Below, piece by piece: positions 11,990 through 23,871 of a DNA stretch of 64,000 nt. The stretch covers positions 2,108,001 to 2,172,000 of the forward strand of contig NC_089558.1 of NCBI RefSeq assembly GCF_040115645.1, given 5' to 3'. Source of the stretch: Euwallacea fornicatus. Lineage: Eukaryota; Arthropoda; Insecta; Coleoptera; Curculionidae. The position numbers were made by a program, and so were the translations under genes. The number at the start of each line of letters is the position of its first letter. The stretch's first letter is position 1. The notes below the pieces were generated by a model. That model was not told the origin of the DNA, did no database searches, and was given only the letters and a program-made list of their open reading frames with translations.

Positions 11990-13170
11990 AAATGTACGAT
12001 AGTGGCGCATCCAGTATACAGCGGCTATAAAAATTGTTGCAGCAACCTCTATAACTTTCATAAACCTGATATTATTAAAAAATGCTTAGACACGTATAAT
12101 TTTATTAAAAAAAAGGCATTTAATGCATTGTTTTTGATGGTCAAATTCTTCACCCCTAAGCAGCTGCCCCTACTAACTTTTTATTTTCATATGGAAACGT
12201 ACCCATTGTAGTGCATCAAATGAAAGGTAATTCAATAAGGGATACGGAGGTGTACTCGGAACTAAAATTGTATCTAGAGTTTCCTTCAGAACAAAGTAAA
12301 TCACTATGACATCAAACAAAATTGAAGTTTCCATAATAAATGCTCAAATTGATCTGCAGTTACAATTTTGCAATGACTCGGTCGTTCCTCGAACTCTATT
12401 ATGAAATTATCCACTTCTGTTATTACTTCTAATTCTGTTTAAATTCTATGTCGTAAATTATCTAAATTTTTTTGTTCTGCATTTTTGTAAGTGGAACCTT
12501 TTAAGGGATCCCACGAAAAATCGATCGATAGATTTTTTTAATAATTCAAATACCTGCACTTCTCTCAATAGGTCGATCCGAATATATCTCTTTACGATGA
12601 GGCACATCTTTTTGTGAGTTCTTGTGTGGTCACCATACCCCCAAAACGACTAAAATTTAAATTTTTTGCTTATCAGATGAAGGGTCATCTTTTTTTTTAG
12701 TCTAACTGTGGTAGATGCCTAACAATTGAATTCGACTACTAATGATTTCCATGAAAATCCAAATATTTCCTATCCAAAAAATTGTGTCTTATAGTCGCTC
12801 TTTCACTTTCTTTACAAGTGAAATAAGAACGAATTATCTATCTAGGAAGCAAATATTGCAACTTCGAATATTTTTAGGGCGCGCCCTTTGTTCAATTTTT
12901 TAATGAAACTGTAGATCAAGTTTTGCTTCTGAACATACCGTTGTATCCCTTATTAAATTACAATAAGTACTTACTTGAACATTAAAAGTTAGTAGTGGTA
13001 GCTGGAGACAGGTGAAAAATTTGAAAATCGAAAATAATGCATTAAATGCTTCTTTTTAATTAAAATTATATGCGTTTCAGCATTTTTTTTTAAATATCTA
13101 GTTTATGAAAACTGCAATCATGCTCCAATACTTTCTACAAGCGCTACATTCCAGTGCATAAAGCGATTCA
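11990..13170. mobile_element. Long inverted-arm (foldback) element, 12 kb copy
   Basis: The stretch around 12000-12300 recurs, inverted and diverged, at about 12880-13160. Shared blocks include TTTCATAAAC, GCATTTAATGCATT and TAATAAGGGATAC. The arms are about 250-280 bases. The core (12400-12880) has no long open frame. On the minus strand a weak stretch reading DQFEHLLW resembles the end of DUF4817-group transposases, which is only suggestive. Outer ends are approximate. Confidence 0.6.
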
Positions 13171-14003
13171 TTTTCCCAGTAAATCTGTGCGTAGGACCCA
13201 TACTCCAACCAGCGAAAGGGCCCTAAACCATGGTGTTATCGCCTGCGTATGATCCTATCCAACGTATCTAGAATCGAGCCCTTTCCCAATTGATCGATGA
13301 AGATATGGTAATCCTTCGGTACCGATCAAAGTGAACTAGCTTCCATCACTAAACAGCGCTGTTTTCCAATCTTCTACACACCAATGAAGATGAAGCGTTA
13401 CGTGCATCGGTCTAGCGTCCTTGTTTTTCTTCAACAGAAGCAATTCTCGCAATGGTCGCTGGACGCGAAATCCAAAATGTAATCCGAGTTTTCTGGACAG
13501 TTCGAGAAGAAAGGCCAATATGGCCTCATCCACCGCAAATACGAGGTGCAGATATCCAGGGCTTTTTCTTGAATTACGGTTTTATTTTTCTATCAAGTCT
13601 TACAGAGCTTTTTCGAGGTATACCTCGCCGTATTAAATTAGACATAGTCCCTGAAAGACAGAATTTTTTTTATTGTAAAAGATACCACCGTTGTTTTGAT
13701 AAATTAAACTGCTCACATATGAAATACTTAGATTGCTCTTTTTCCTAACCGTAATTGTTTTTTTCAAATTAATGGACAAATACATCTGTTCCAGATGACA
13801 TTTCCTAGAATAAATGTTATAAAAAATTGAAAAAAACGTTATCTCAATAGGACGTCTCTGCAGGACAAAGTTAAGGTAGTTAATCGAATTTTGTCGCCTC
13901 CCCAATCAGCCAAAACCGATAAGTTTTCTATTGAAAGACGATATTTAGGTGATTCGGATAAAAACGAAGACTAATAACAAAGCACGTATGTGTGCATTCT
14001 AAT
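13171..14003. other. Intronic sequence, nothing recognised
   Basis: Open frames of up to 98 codons around 13336-13905 overlap on both strands and have no recognisable content. Confidence 0.25.
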
Positions 14004-14392
14004 CAGTGCCGGCCTTAGCAATCCCGGTGCCCTGGGCAATTTTTTTTATTACCGCCCACCTACCCTCAAGAAAAACTAGCGACCAGGAAAGTCAGCTCCT
14101 CCGGGGCATCGCCCAACATCGTCCCCTTCATAATGTCGTTACTGTTTTAGTTTTGACCCTTGAAACAAAATTGTTAAAGTCAATTTAATTTTGTCCGACC
14201 CTGGAAGTTTCTATGATTTATCGTCGATCTGAATTGCCAAGGAGAGGAATTTTTGGAAGGTCCTTTATTAAACATATAAAGTTCCGTTGAGAATTACCTT
14301 GTCTGGATTGGCGGAAGGTTCTATTGAAGAACGCATTGCCTTGACTCACAGCGAGTCCATGGCCTGACCTCGCCCTCGTAAGGCCGGGACCG
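14004..14392. mobile_element. hAT-like MITE, copy 4
   Basis: Starts CAGTGCCGGCCTTAGC and continues with GGTGCCCTGGGCAA. The right end near 14392 reads GTAAGGCCGGGACCG, an eroded inverse of the left tip. At 389 bp it is the longest copy of this group in the window. No coding sequence. Confidence 0.5.
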
Positions 14393-15175
14393 CCTTGAGT
14401 GAGATTCCAATTCTGGCCAATCTATCCTAGCGACTCGTCACGAACATTCTCTTGTTTGATATGCAATATCTAACTTTCCATAAACTAGAAGAAAATAAGC
14501 AATAAAATCATCACTTCTGCGAAGCACATAAAGATTAACAATATGCATCTCTAATTATTAAACATTTACTGATCATAAAGTCGGGACAATAACCATGCGG
14601 CACGTAAATAGGTTATTATTTGTCTAGACAGTGAACGCATACAGAAGTTATTGAAGTTCTGGGTACATTCTCTAAGTGCGAAATCTTTATTGCCGCACTT
14701 AAACAATCAATGACAGATGACATTGTCCTTTGAGACAATCGCCGCTGATACTTTCTAATTTGATTCTAAACAGACATAAGAATTTGGTGCTGACGAATGC
14801 ATAATGTACTCAGATTATCCCCCACAAAGACCGTTTCTTTCTCTTTCCCACCGAGTACCTTAATTACTCTTGTTTTCTTTAATGAAGATTTCAATCAGCA
14901 TCTCTAACTTACCTAATTAACCCATCCTGACCAGATAAGCAGCCCACTTAATGGTCTACTCCCAACGTAGTCTAAGATGGTAGTCTGCGACGTCCCACGA
15001 AGCCCGAATCCTCGTCTATTCCCACACATTCTTGTCAAAAACGTCGTTGAATGTTAACAGATTTTCCTACCTTTATCAATTTCCTGCAATCGGGCTACCT
15101 ATGTTTTCTTCACAATCATCAATCTTGGTCTATATCTTTAGAAATGAAATGGTACTATAATACTGCACCAATTAA
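14393..15175. other. Intronic sequence, nothing recognised
   Basis: AT-rich sequence between two hAT-like MITEs. No gene or repeat was recognised. Confidence 0.3.
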
Positions 15176-15234
15176 CAGTATCGGCCTGGTGTGCGGGGGG
15201 GGGCAAGTCTCCGGACTTGCTAACGCCGGCCCTG
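15176..15234. mobile_element. hAT-like MITE, copy 5 (59-bp remnant)
   Basis: Left tip CAGTATCGGCCTGG and right tip CTAACGCCGGCCCTG are only about 30 bases apart, with a G-run between. It looks like an internally deleted copy of the elements at 4642 and 8735. Confidence 0.5.
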
Positions 15235-15687
15235 CTTATGAAACAAAAGCCGCTGAGAATCAATAAATAATCTAATGATTTATTCAGGGAAAAAGTCGCA
15301 ACCCGCAGGACATGATGTATTGCTTTAATTAACTGTTTAACATATTCAGTTTTTAACACGTTATTAACGTCACTGACACTAATTAAGTGCTACACTACGT
15401 GAAAGATAAACCAAAGGAATAATGGGGCATTTTTATAGGGAGCTCGTAAATTTGTCATTTCTCATACTAGAAAAGATTGATGCTTTTCTGTCTTATCGTT
15501 GGTTATTTGTCAGTTTTATTCTTCTCCGGGAAGGTTTTGTCCCTCGATTTTTCCTTCATTGCTCTCTGTCTATGCCACAGGTACCAGGCATGGATAGGAG
15601 AGCGCGATCTGCAGTGCCTTCGAAAAGCGCTTTCGAGCTCCGACCACCCTCGTAATAAGTTCAATTTTCTTTATTTTTCCATTGCAG
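15235..15687. other. Intronic sequence, nothing recognised
   Basis: Short spacer between MITE copies. Open frames at 15422-15655 and 15477-15731 have no recognisable content. Confidence 0.25.
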
Positions 15688-15922
15688 CAGGGCCGGCCTC
15701 AGAATGTCTGGCCATTGGTCGAAATTTTTAATCGCCACCACTCTACCCCCAAGAGAAATCTCCAATCAGCAAAGCCGGCGGCCCTGGGTCATTTCTACTT
15801 TATATTATATCTTCTGCAGTAAATGCGACGTTTCTATATTAGACAACCATTATCGACTTTACTTTTTCTTGCAAAAAAATCCATCGCCCCTCTTCCTCCC
15901 TCACTCTGTAAGGCCGGTACTG
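15688..15922. mobile_element. hAT-like MITE, copy 6
   Basis: A 235-bp element starting CAGGGCCGGCCTCAGA and ending CTGTAAGGCCGGTACTG, giving a clear terminal inverted repeat. It shares the left interior style of copy 4 (CGCC...CTACCC...AAG). No clear 8-bp duplication survives. Confidence 0.55.
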
Positions 15923-16394
15923 GTTTGTCGTTAATTGTTCTTTCCGTTTCAAGAAGCACAGTACACGTTTCCATTGCCACCGATTACAATTCTCCATAAT
16001 GCGTTCAACAATAATGTGACAAAAAAGGGGAACGAAAATGCATTTAAATAATTGAACCTCAGGCTTTAATGGCGCATTTGAATGGAAATTCGGTCGCTAT
16101 TCTGTTTTGTAAATTTGCAGGGAGAGTTGTCAAATAATAACGAAGGGAACAAACGTGGTCAATTTTCACGTTTTATAATATTTTTTTCCCACCAAGGGGA
16201 CCAACTGGAGAAGCGCGGAGGAGTTAGGTCTAACAGTGTTAAGTTCAGGAGTAACGCCACTCGATCTGAGAGTGTCGATTTCTTCCCGGGATTTCCTGAA
16301 GAAATGCAAACATCTCCCGTTTGCTGAGGCGTCACTGAGAGCACGGAGGGATGGAATCCTCTGGGCTATTGTCCTTCTATGTAAAAATATCTAA
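15923..16394. other. Intronic sequence, nothing recognised
   Basis: No gene or repeat boundary was recognised before the transposase fragment that starts near 16395. Confidence 0.25.
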
Positions 16395-16680
16395 TCATAT
16401 TCACCCTCATTGGCCGAAGGATATGGCAGAGATTTGATAAAAGTCCGCAACCTTGACCTCCGCCGCCGCCCGACCTAAATGATTTAGATTTTTCGCGTGG
16501 GGATCTTTAAAAACTTTAGATCTCCTACGCCAGTGGGGACTGGAGAAGAGTTGAGGAATAGAATTATAAATGCTCGTCAAATTCTTAGAAATACACCTGG
16601 AATTTTTCATAGAGTCCACGAGAAGAAGGGTGGAACCTCGCAATTTGGTACGAGGAGATTTTGAGCAATATCTTTGATTA
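16395..16680 (+). pseudogene. DUF4817-group transposase, C-terminal DDE fragment
   Basis: With frameshifts, the plus strand reads IGRR..., PPPPPDLNDLDFFAWGSLKT, TGEELRNRIINARQI, NTPGIFHRV and DFEQYL-stop. This follows the order WPPRSPDLNPLDFFLWG ... NTPGIF.RV ... FEHLL typical of insect transposases with an N-terminal DUF4817. The catalytic core upstream is missing and no arms were found around it. It is a dead fragment. Confidence 0.65.
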
Positions 16681-16689
16681 AAACCAAAA

Positions 16690-18637
16690 TAAGGAGTTCT
16701 AGTTTTTTCAAATGGTTCTTAAACTATTGTCCCCAGTAAAAGAAATGTGAAAATGGCGTGAAAAAAATTCTGATATAAAATGTCGACGGCGACCACGAAA
16801 AAAATAACGCCCCGTAGAATATTTCAAATAATTGCTATTTAATTTTATTCGTAGTGCCAAACTGATTGTTACTGCCGATGCCGAGTTACTTGTCTTAACA
16901 AATAACAGTGAGATTAATGCAAATTGAAAAAAAAAAACACTTCAAACCCTGTAAATCGAAATGTACGCGATTTAGCACATGCCTTGATAAGAAGTTTTTA
17001 TCTTAGGGTAAGCTCATTATTTACCCATTCCATTTTTTACCAATTCATCAATAAACACTCTGTATCATAGACGGACACCAACCCAGCCCAATTTTTTCTT
17101 TATTAGCCGAGTTGGTTCGGGTTGGCAGCTTTGCTGCTGATTCACGTCTCAAAAACTCACTTCAGGTTTATGGTCTCACCGTCAATCAACCCCCCTAAAT
17201 TTACATCGGGGTTGTTATTCTTGAGTCTGTGAAGTCAGAAGTTCCCCGGAAACCGCCGCCAATTTAAAGTAATTTTCAGGAGAGGGTTCACTTCCGTCGA
17301 GTCCCACGTCCCCATCTGGCCCCGGGTTAGCGGCTCAACCATCCGTTAATATCGTTAGGGTCCTCGTGGGGTCTCAGAGGCGCAGCCTGAGCACCTTCGC
17401 GGCATTGCTGTCGTAATTCTTCACGTTCGGTTGGTAAAATCGTACGTTTAATATGCCAGATTTTTCCACTAATTATTTTTAACCGAAAACTAAATTAGCT
17501 CCATCATTCATAGGCGCCCCAAACTCCGCCAAATCGATCCCAAAATAGCCGATGTCTCGTCGGACTATTCATCTAAAGGTACTTAGACGCCTAGTTAAAA
17601 GTAAATCTCTAAAGTCTTGAATAAACAATTAACTACTTGTGTAACAGTTTTCCCTTGATTTATTGGACGCATTTAAAAGTTAATCATTCCGAGCAGTTCG
17701 CATACTTTCCCAAGTTAAATAAATAAATCACCGGCTTGTGAACCCTCTGGATGTATCTGGAAGGAGCCTAACGAGCTATAAGTCTTCCCTGATAAATTAT
17801 GACTTTTTGGCAAATGCAATTCATAATTGATATCTCGTGGATGTTCGTTGTACTCATAGTAATCTCAGCCAATTATTGTCTCTCTCGAGTTCCAAATTCA
17901 ATTAGGAAACATAAATTCAAAATGAGGTTAATATGCTAAGGCTAAAGCTCGATTCTGGATCGTTACAGACTGGCAATAATGCCCAATATTTAACAGACGT
18001 CTGTTGTGGACTGGACCAGGGTAATTAGGTCGTCAATGTAATATGCATTACTCAGGTCGTTGCAGCTATAGCAGAGCTGAACAAAGCTATAAAAGGCGTT
18101 TCTCTTCATCTGCATCGGCGATACAAGGGACCATAAAGAAACAAAGTGCCTCAATAAAATTGTCGAATGAGTCCCGCATATCCTGTTGCATTATGTATTT
18201 GTTATTTTAATCCTCGGATGGATTAGTGTAGTTATTACACCGTAGTTTATTCAGCTATACCAACACAAACATTATTGAAGAACTCGACAAATATTTATTT
18301 TTTAAATTGTCGGGGAGGCGATAAGTTGTCTCTTAGACTGGCTCGCTGATGGTACCAAAGATGGTACGTATGGTTCTCGAGTGTTGAAAAGTCAAGAGCC
18401 ATCGTAGACGAACTTTGAGAGTCTTCGACGTGCATGACTTATCGGAGATCCAAAAATCTCCCACAATAACAACGTTCACCAACAACAGTGCTGGAGCTGC
18501 TAATGGCCAAAACAACGGCCAGGTGCAGCCATAGGGGCATTATCCCTTGATAAGCCATAATAAATATACGATCTAGTGCATGACTAGAAATCGTAATTGA
18601 TATCGTTGGACATTTTTGAGGAGCGATATCAACAATA
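16690..18637. other. Intronic sequence, nothing recognised
   Basis: About 1.9 kb without a recognised repeat or gene. The part around 17160-17420 is GC-richer than its flanks but codes for nothing visible. Confidence 0.3.
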
Positions 18638-18824
18638 CAGTCAGTCACAAAAGCATTCGTACAGCATTTAAATTGCTGGTGTAACAAGCATTTGGGGATT
18701 GCCATTGAGAATTAACACGCATACGCAATATGTAAGAGAGTCCAGAGGATCTCCTTTGTCGTAATTTAATAGTAAAATCCGAATCTATGTATAATGTAAT
18801 GCACCCCTATGTTACGCCCGTGTA

Positions 18825-20191
18825 CACGGTGGCTCAAACTCGACGCCCCTATACCTACTTTGTGGAATCTGAAAGTAGTATGAAAAATCTAAACTATGGG
18901 TCTTTCGTGTGGTCGAATGATCTCCATGTCGGCCTGAAGAAGTTCGGTTCTAAGATGCCGGAGCAACGACTCATCACGCCATCAATGATATTTTTCCCAG
19001 GAACATGCCCAAATTGTGACAGAATTATACTACTTTTCCACCCTACAACTGACAAAGAAATTTTTCCTTATATGTCCTCGTTTAAAACCTACAAGCGAAA
19101 CGTCTCAAGGACCATCGTAAAAATACAGGGTGATGCAAAAGTACGCGCCACCTCTGGGGCGTGTCCTGCGCATTAATATAAGATGAAATTTTATATACTT
19201 TCTTTCTAAATCGTTCCTTAAGAAAGTTATGGCGACATGAAGGTGAGGCCGGCAAAGTGGTTTTTTTGACCTTAACTGGTGACCGGGAAGTCACAATGTT
19301 GAAATTTGGTAGGTAGCCATAAAATTGGATCTGGAATGTTTTTACAATAAGAGTTCGTTTATAAACAGGGGCGTAACGTTTTGCGGGGAGTACCCAGGCC
19401 TATTTTTTGATCAAACTTTTTTGTGTAAAATTTTGACACGATAATCCGAAAACATCCAACTAGCCTTAATTTATTCCTATGTCGAGTTTGTTAGACTGTG
19501 CATTATGTAAGAGTGTCTAAATAACACATTCGGACAAAACTCTATTAACATTAACGAGCGTTCGCAGGGGCTACGTTCCCTGATTTAACTCTCATGGACT
19601 TTTTCTTGTGGGTATTTCTCAAAATTAAAGTTTAGAAGAGCCCTTCAAAGAGTTTCGAATACTTAAAGAAGGAAATATGAACTGCTTGCAATAAGTTGAA
19701 GGACGAAATATTAATAAAAGCTACTGAGACGGAAGTTAGGCGAATATTTTAAATGTACTATCCAGAAGGGGCAAGTCATATCGAATATATGTTAAATTAA
19801 ATATAATATTTACTTTATTTCTCTCTATTATTTAGTTTTCTAAAAACTAAATAATCGTTGTTTGTTTAGTTCTTGTTGTAAAACCACACATTTTTGCAAT
19901 AATGCCGAAATGTATTTGCTTATAATTTTTAAACGAGAAGACATAAGAAAAAAATTATTTAACAAAAGTTATGTAAAGAAATAGAATCCATATAATATTG
20001 TCAGAATTTGGGTATGTGCATGGGAAAAATATCATTGATAACGTCATAGCTCGTTACTCCGTCATTTTATAAACGATTTCGGGTCGAGACTGAAATCATC
20101 TAACCCCATTGACGATCCATAGATTAAATGTTTGATATTACTTTCCGTTGCCATAAAATAGGTATAGGGACGTTGAGATTGGGACACCCTA
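18825..20191 (+). mobile_element. Long-TIR DUF4817-group transposon, 18.8 kb copy
   Basis: Arms 18825-19110 and about 19880-20191 are inverted and diverged, sharing CGCCCCTATACCTA-TTT, TCAATGATATTTTTCCCA and the block around TATGTC-TCGTTTAAAA. TA flanks both ends (18823-18824 and 20192-20193), and the tips read CACGGTGGC and TAGGGTGTC. The related right arm at 63640-63917 follows the same order. A second ACAGGGTGATG tip at 19128 suggests another insertion inside. Confidence 0.7.
19555..19797 (+). pseudogene. DUF4817-group transposase, C-terminal fragment in the 18.8 kb copy
   Basis: One frame with four internal stops reads FPDLTLMDFFLWVFLKIKV, then SPSKSFEYLKKEI, ACNKLKDEIL, VRRIF and ASHIEYMLN-stop. 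This matches the order SPDLTPLDFFLWG-LK ... EELK..I..AC ... HIEHLL of the group. Only the end of the DDE domain is left. Confidence 0.65.
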
Positions 20192-20193
20192 TA

Positions 20194-20600
20194 GAGTGAC
20201 AGACAAAAGTATTGGCACGGCAGAATTTCTAACCCACAATAACTAATTTTTACAGATTTAAAAATAACGACAGAAGTAAAAAATTTATATTTAATACTAT
20301 TTACCATAAAGTAGATTTTCTGAGAAAAAAAATTGTTAATATAGAAAAAAACGCAATTTACAAAACAAAAAATAAAGTACAGAAAATCCATGAACACAAT
20401 TATGGGCACACTTAATAGTATAAGTATTTTTACACACATTTATCGTCTACAAAGAAAAAATTACAAAAAAAATGTTTTTGTTTCATTTAGAGTGTACAAA
20501 CACTAAAAATTTACAATACATAAAGTCAAGGCCCAAGAAACAGAAATTTCTGACTGAAAAATAATTATAAACTTACGAAAAGAAGATAAATCTTACTAGT
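20194..20600. repeat. Possible left end of a Tc1-like element
   Basis: Directly after the TA that ends the 18.8 kb copy, the sequence GAGTGACAGACAAAAGTATTGGCACGG (positions 20194-20220) resembles Tc1-type terminal repeats with an AAAAGTATT core. It is followed by about 380 bases of very AT-rich sequence with no open frame. It may be the 5' end of the transposase remnant at 22213. Confidence 0.35.
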
Positions 20601-20611
20601 TCTTGCTAATA

Positions 20612-22172
20612 CAAGATGTTCAACGAATATGGGCCGCTATCCGTATCTTTGAAACTATGACTAGGAAAAAGTTGAAACTTGGGCATCATGCTCAAGTGGT
20701 GCTTAAAAATATTTTCATGAAAATACCACTTCTGGTTGTACCGGAAATGAATGTCAACTCGCTTATTATAAATGGAACGTCCTATATGTTATAACAAATT
20801 TCGATTCGGTGGAACATTATGAATATTTCTCGTTTATTGTGTTCTATACCTAATTTTTGCGGTTTTCGAGATATTTAGAATTTTCCAAAAGAAATTAGAG
20901 TTTCAGCCATGAATGTATTTTCTGATAATTCGAAAATGGCTAAGTGTTTTGCAATGAAATTCTGCGCTATTGTACAAAATGCCTTACAACCCCTGGATCG
21001 GTGAATTAAATCAAGTTTTTCCGTACAGGGCACTCAAAAAAGGAGTCCAAAATTATCGTTCAAGAATTGTAGAAAACTCAAATTTTTTAAATGGGAACCC
21101 CCCATTTTGTCAACGAATACATATTTAACACCAAAAATAAGTACTACTTTCAATTCAATTGTGTATATCTAAATCTAACCCTTTTCATTTTATTAAAAAA
21201 AAAAACACTTTTCACTGTTCAGTACTTAACAGTTTATTTTAAATAACGTTTAAAGTTACCAGGTGGCGCAACAATCGTCAACAATAGGTTTCTTTCTTCT
21301 GTAAGATGCTTTGAGAGATCTCCTTGTTTTAAAATGATCTATTATGCGTTTGAGGAGTTTTCGTGATGGCTTCGGTTTTTCTGTATATCGAATACCAAAT
21401 GTCCGACATTTTCTGGTTAATACTTTGTTACATCCAACCATAAATAATAAACATATTGAGATAATCTTCGTTTGAATAATTTACGAGTGCCGCCATACTT
21501 AAATTCTGGCGAGCAGCGCCACCTAGTAACTCTAGACATTACCTAAAATAAATTGTTAAGTATTGAACATTTAAAAGCGTTTTTTTTTAAATAAAATGAA
21601 AACGGTTGGATTTAGATATAGACAACTGAATTGAAAGTAATGCTTAATTTTGGTGTTAAACATATATTCGTTGACAAAATGGGGGGTTCCCATTTAAAAA
21701 ATTTGAGTTTTTTACAATTCTTGAACGATAATTTTGGACTCCTTTTTTGAGTGCCGTGTACGAAAAAACTTGATTTAACTCACCGATCCAAGGACTGTAA
21801 GGCATTTTGTACAATAACGCAGAATTTCATTGCAGAACACTTAGCCATTTTCGAATTATCAGAAAATAAATTCATAGCTGAAACTCTAATTTCTTTTAGA
21901 AAATTTTAATTATCTCGAAAACCGCAAAAATTAGGTATAGAACACAATACACGAGAAATATTCATAATGTTCCACCGAATCGAAATTTGTTATAACATAT
22001 AGGACGTTCCATTTAAAATAAGCGAGTTGACATTCCTTTCCGGTGCAACCGGAAGTGGTATTTTCATGAAAATATTTTTAAGCACCACTTGAGCATGATG
22101 CCCAAGTTTCAACTTTTTCCTAGTCACAGTTTCCAAGATACGGGTAGCGACCCATATTGGTTGGACACCCTG
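20612..22172 (-). mobile_element. Foldback element with ~580-base arms and a DUF4817 core
   Basis: A 1561-bp element with TA on both sides (20610-20611, 22173-22174). The left arm, about 20612-21200, recurs inverted at about 21590-22172 with few changes, so each strand could fold into a stem of nearly 580 bp. The tips are CAAGATGTTC and CAGGGTGTCC. Apparent open frames inside the arms (for example both strands reading WAAIRIFETMTRKKLKLG-like peptides) are the same repeat seen twice. The core carries a transposase N-terminal remnant. Confidence 0.85.
21256..21496 (-). pseudogene. DUF4817 N-terminal transposase fragment in the 20.6 kb foldback
   Basis: Starting at the minus-strand ATG ending at 21496, the peptide begins MAALVNYSNEDYLNMLFIYG. 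A frameshift follows, and it resumes CNKVLTRKCRTFGIRYTEK, PKPSRKLLKRIIDHFK. This is the order of a DUF4817 domain (YSN.EY..M.FIYG.C..N....A..Y...P.R..PS...). The DDE domain is absent from the element. Confidence 0.7.
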
Positions 22173-22212
22173 TATAGAGAAGGACCATTTTACAATACGA
22201 ATTAGAATAAAG

Positions 22213-22870
22213 ATGTTTGAAAATGACAATAACTTTCTAAATAAATCCCAAATTGGACGACCTAGAAAACAGCCCGTTAGGGAAGAGAGCGAAGTAGTAA
22301 AAATAATACAACCCAATCTTCAAAGAAGTGTCTCAGAAATTGCTGCTGTAATAAAAGAAGAAGATAAAGAAGATATTAGCTCTAAAACAGTACGTAGGAT
22401 CCTTCATAGCGCTGGCTATAAAGCTAGAGTAGTCAAAAGTATACCTTATGTTAGCAACATAAATCAGAAGAAGCGTTTAAATTTTGCCAAGGGATCCATT
22501 GATCGGAACAATAATTTTCCGGATAAAAATTTATTTTTCGATCAATGCAAATTCAAAAGTTTTTAATCTGACGTCGAGGTTGCACTTGGACAAGATCTAA
22601 CACAGAACTAGAATTGAAAAACCTCCATACGATCGTTAAACATAGAGGTGGTAGCGCTTCATGTGAGGTGAATGCCTTTCAGCGGTGTTGAAAGTTTTGC
22701 ATTTATTGACAGCATAATGAAGAAAACTGTTTATTTGAATATTCTCAAAAAAAATTTTAAGCAGAGCACTGAAAAACTCCAATTATGTCCCAGACTCTAC
22801 ATATTTCCAACAGGGCAGTAAACCGAAATATACGACTCATATGGCAAAGCTGTGGACCCTATATGGCACT
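22213..22870 (+). pseudogene. Tc1-like transposase remnant
   Basis: An open frame at 22213-22566 gives the Tc1-type second helix-turn-helix: GRPRKQPVREESEVVKII, SVSEIAAVIKEED, SSKTVRRILHSAGYKARVVK, then LFFDQCKFKSF at the place of the first catalytic aspartate (usually FSDESKF). After stops, HRGGSAS, FIDSIMKKTVYLNILKKNF and STEKLQL continue the family order as far as about 22870. The start of the protein is interrupted by the foldback element ending at 22172. It is inactive. Confidence 0.75.
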
Positions 22871-23871
22871 CTTCAGTCTAGCGTGAACCGTTTTGAAAAT
22901 ATTTCAAAAAACTACCTTCGGATTTTGCCCTTTAAGGGGTTCTAGCCCCTTTAAAAAGCTCTTTTTGAAGTATGTTTACAAGAACTATTTTAATTTCTAG
23001 AGGCACCTCTCAAAAGCTTGGAACGTTTTTTTCAGACACCCTGTAGACATATTTAGAGTCTAAAACTTAGATTAGACGAACATCAAGATTAATCTTCTAT
23101 TGCGGTGGTGCAGTTATGCCGATTTAACAAAACGTGGATATACTTAAATTTTAGTTCTTACCGAAAAAAGGGGTGAAAGTCGTGTCGGGTGTATTACCCA
23201 AGAAATAATGGTGTACGTTCATAGGCGTAACATAAGGGTATATTGCGTTATGCGTGAAATCTGATTTAATGTTTAACGATTAAATTACAAAAAAGGAGAT
23301 CCTTTGGGCCATCCCACACGTTGCAAATGTCATTTTTTTACTTTCAATCCCCAAATTCTTGTTATACCAGCAATTTAAATGGTGTACGAATACTTCTGTG
23401 ACTGTATACATACATATGTACATATTTGACGATTCATGTCAGCAGAACGTAATGGTGGGTTTTTTATGGGTTTATTTGAATGCCCCATTTTGCAACAAGC
23501 AGGCAAATGGGCCATTGTTGTATAACGCTATTCAGACCTTGTTGTTTTTGGTCTGAAAAACATGCTTTTGTGTAAAGAAGTAATTGAATAGAGAATGCGA
23601 AGTATGTGTTTATGTTAGTTGAAATATTTACCAGGTGCCAACACAGCAGAGATCCGTAAAACAGGATTTGAAGACGGTGCGAATGTTCCCTTCAGTGTAT
23701 TACGAAAAAACCGCAGGAAGACCTTTCGGGCACAGCATCCACTGGCCGTATGAAGTGTTTGGAATGAGTTTACATGAATAACGGACTCACGAAAACTTCT
23801 CAGAAGATCAGAGAGCTCTTCCAGAGCCTCCATAGTCCCTCATATAATTTCTAGTTAAACCTGTTCATATG

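Larger units (their letters stand above)
18638..23404. mobile_element. Outer Tc1-type inverted arms enclosing a nested stack
   Basis: Arms of about 185 bases at 18638-18822 and 23225-23404 are inverted copies. They share CAGTCA-CA-AAG-ATTCGTACA, ATTTAAATTGCTGGT, GGATCTCCTTT-GTAATTTAAT and TATGTTACGCC. TA lies on both outer sides (18636-18637, 23405-23406). Between them sit other elements: 18825-20191, a Tc1-like transposase remnant at 22213-22870 and the element 20612-22172. The Tc1 remnant may be this element's own transposase, or a separate insertion whose left tip is near 20194. Confidence 0.65.

Noticed and set aside
18787..19176. 129-codon frame resembling parts of minus-strand frames at 20062-20439 and 63611-63931
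   Set aside because: The peptide likeness (for example RRPYTYF and QRPYTYF) comes from inverted copies of one transposon arm, not from a conserved protein.
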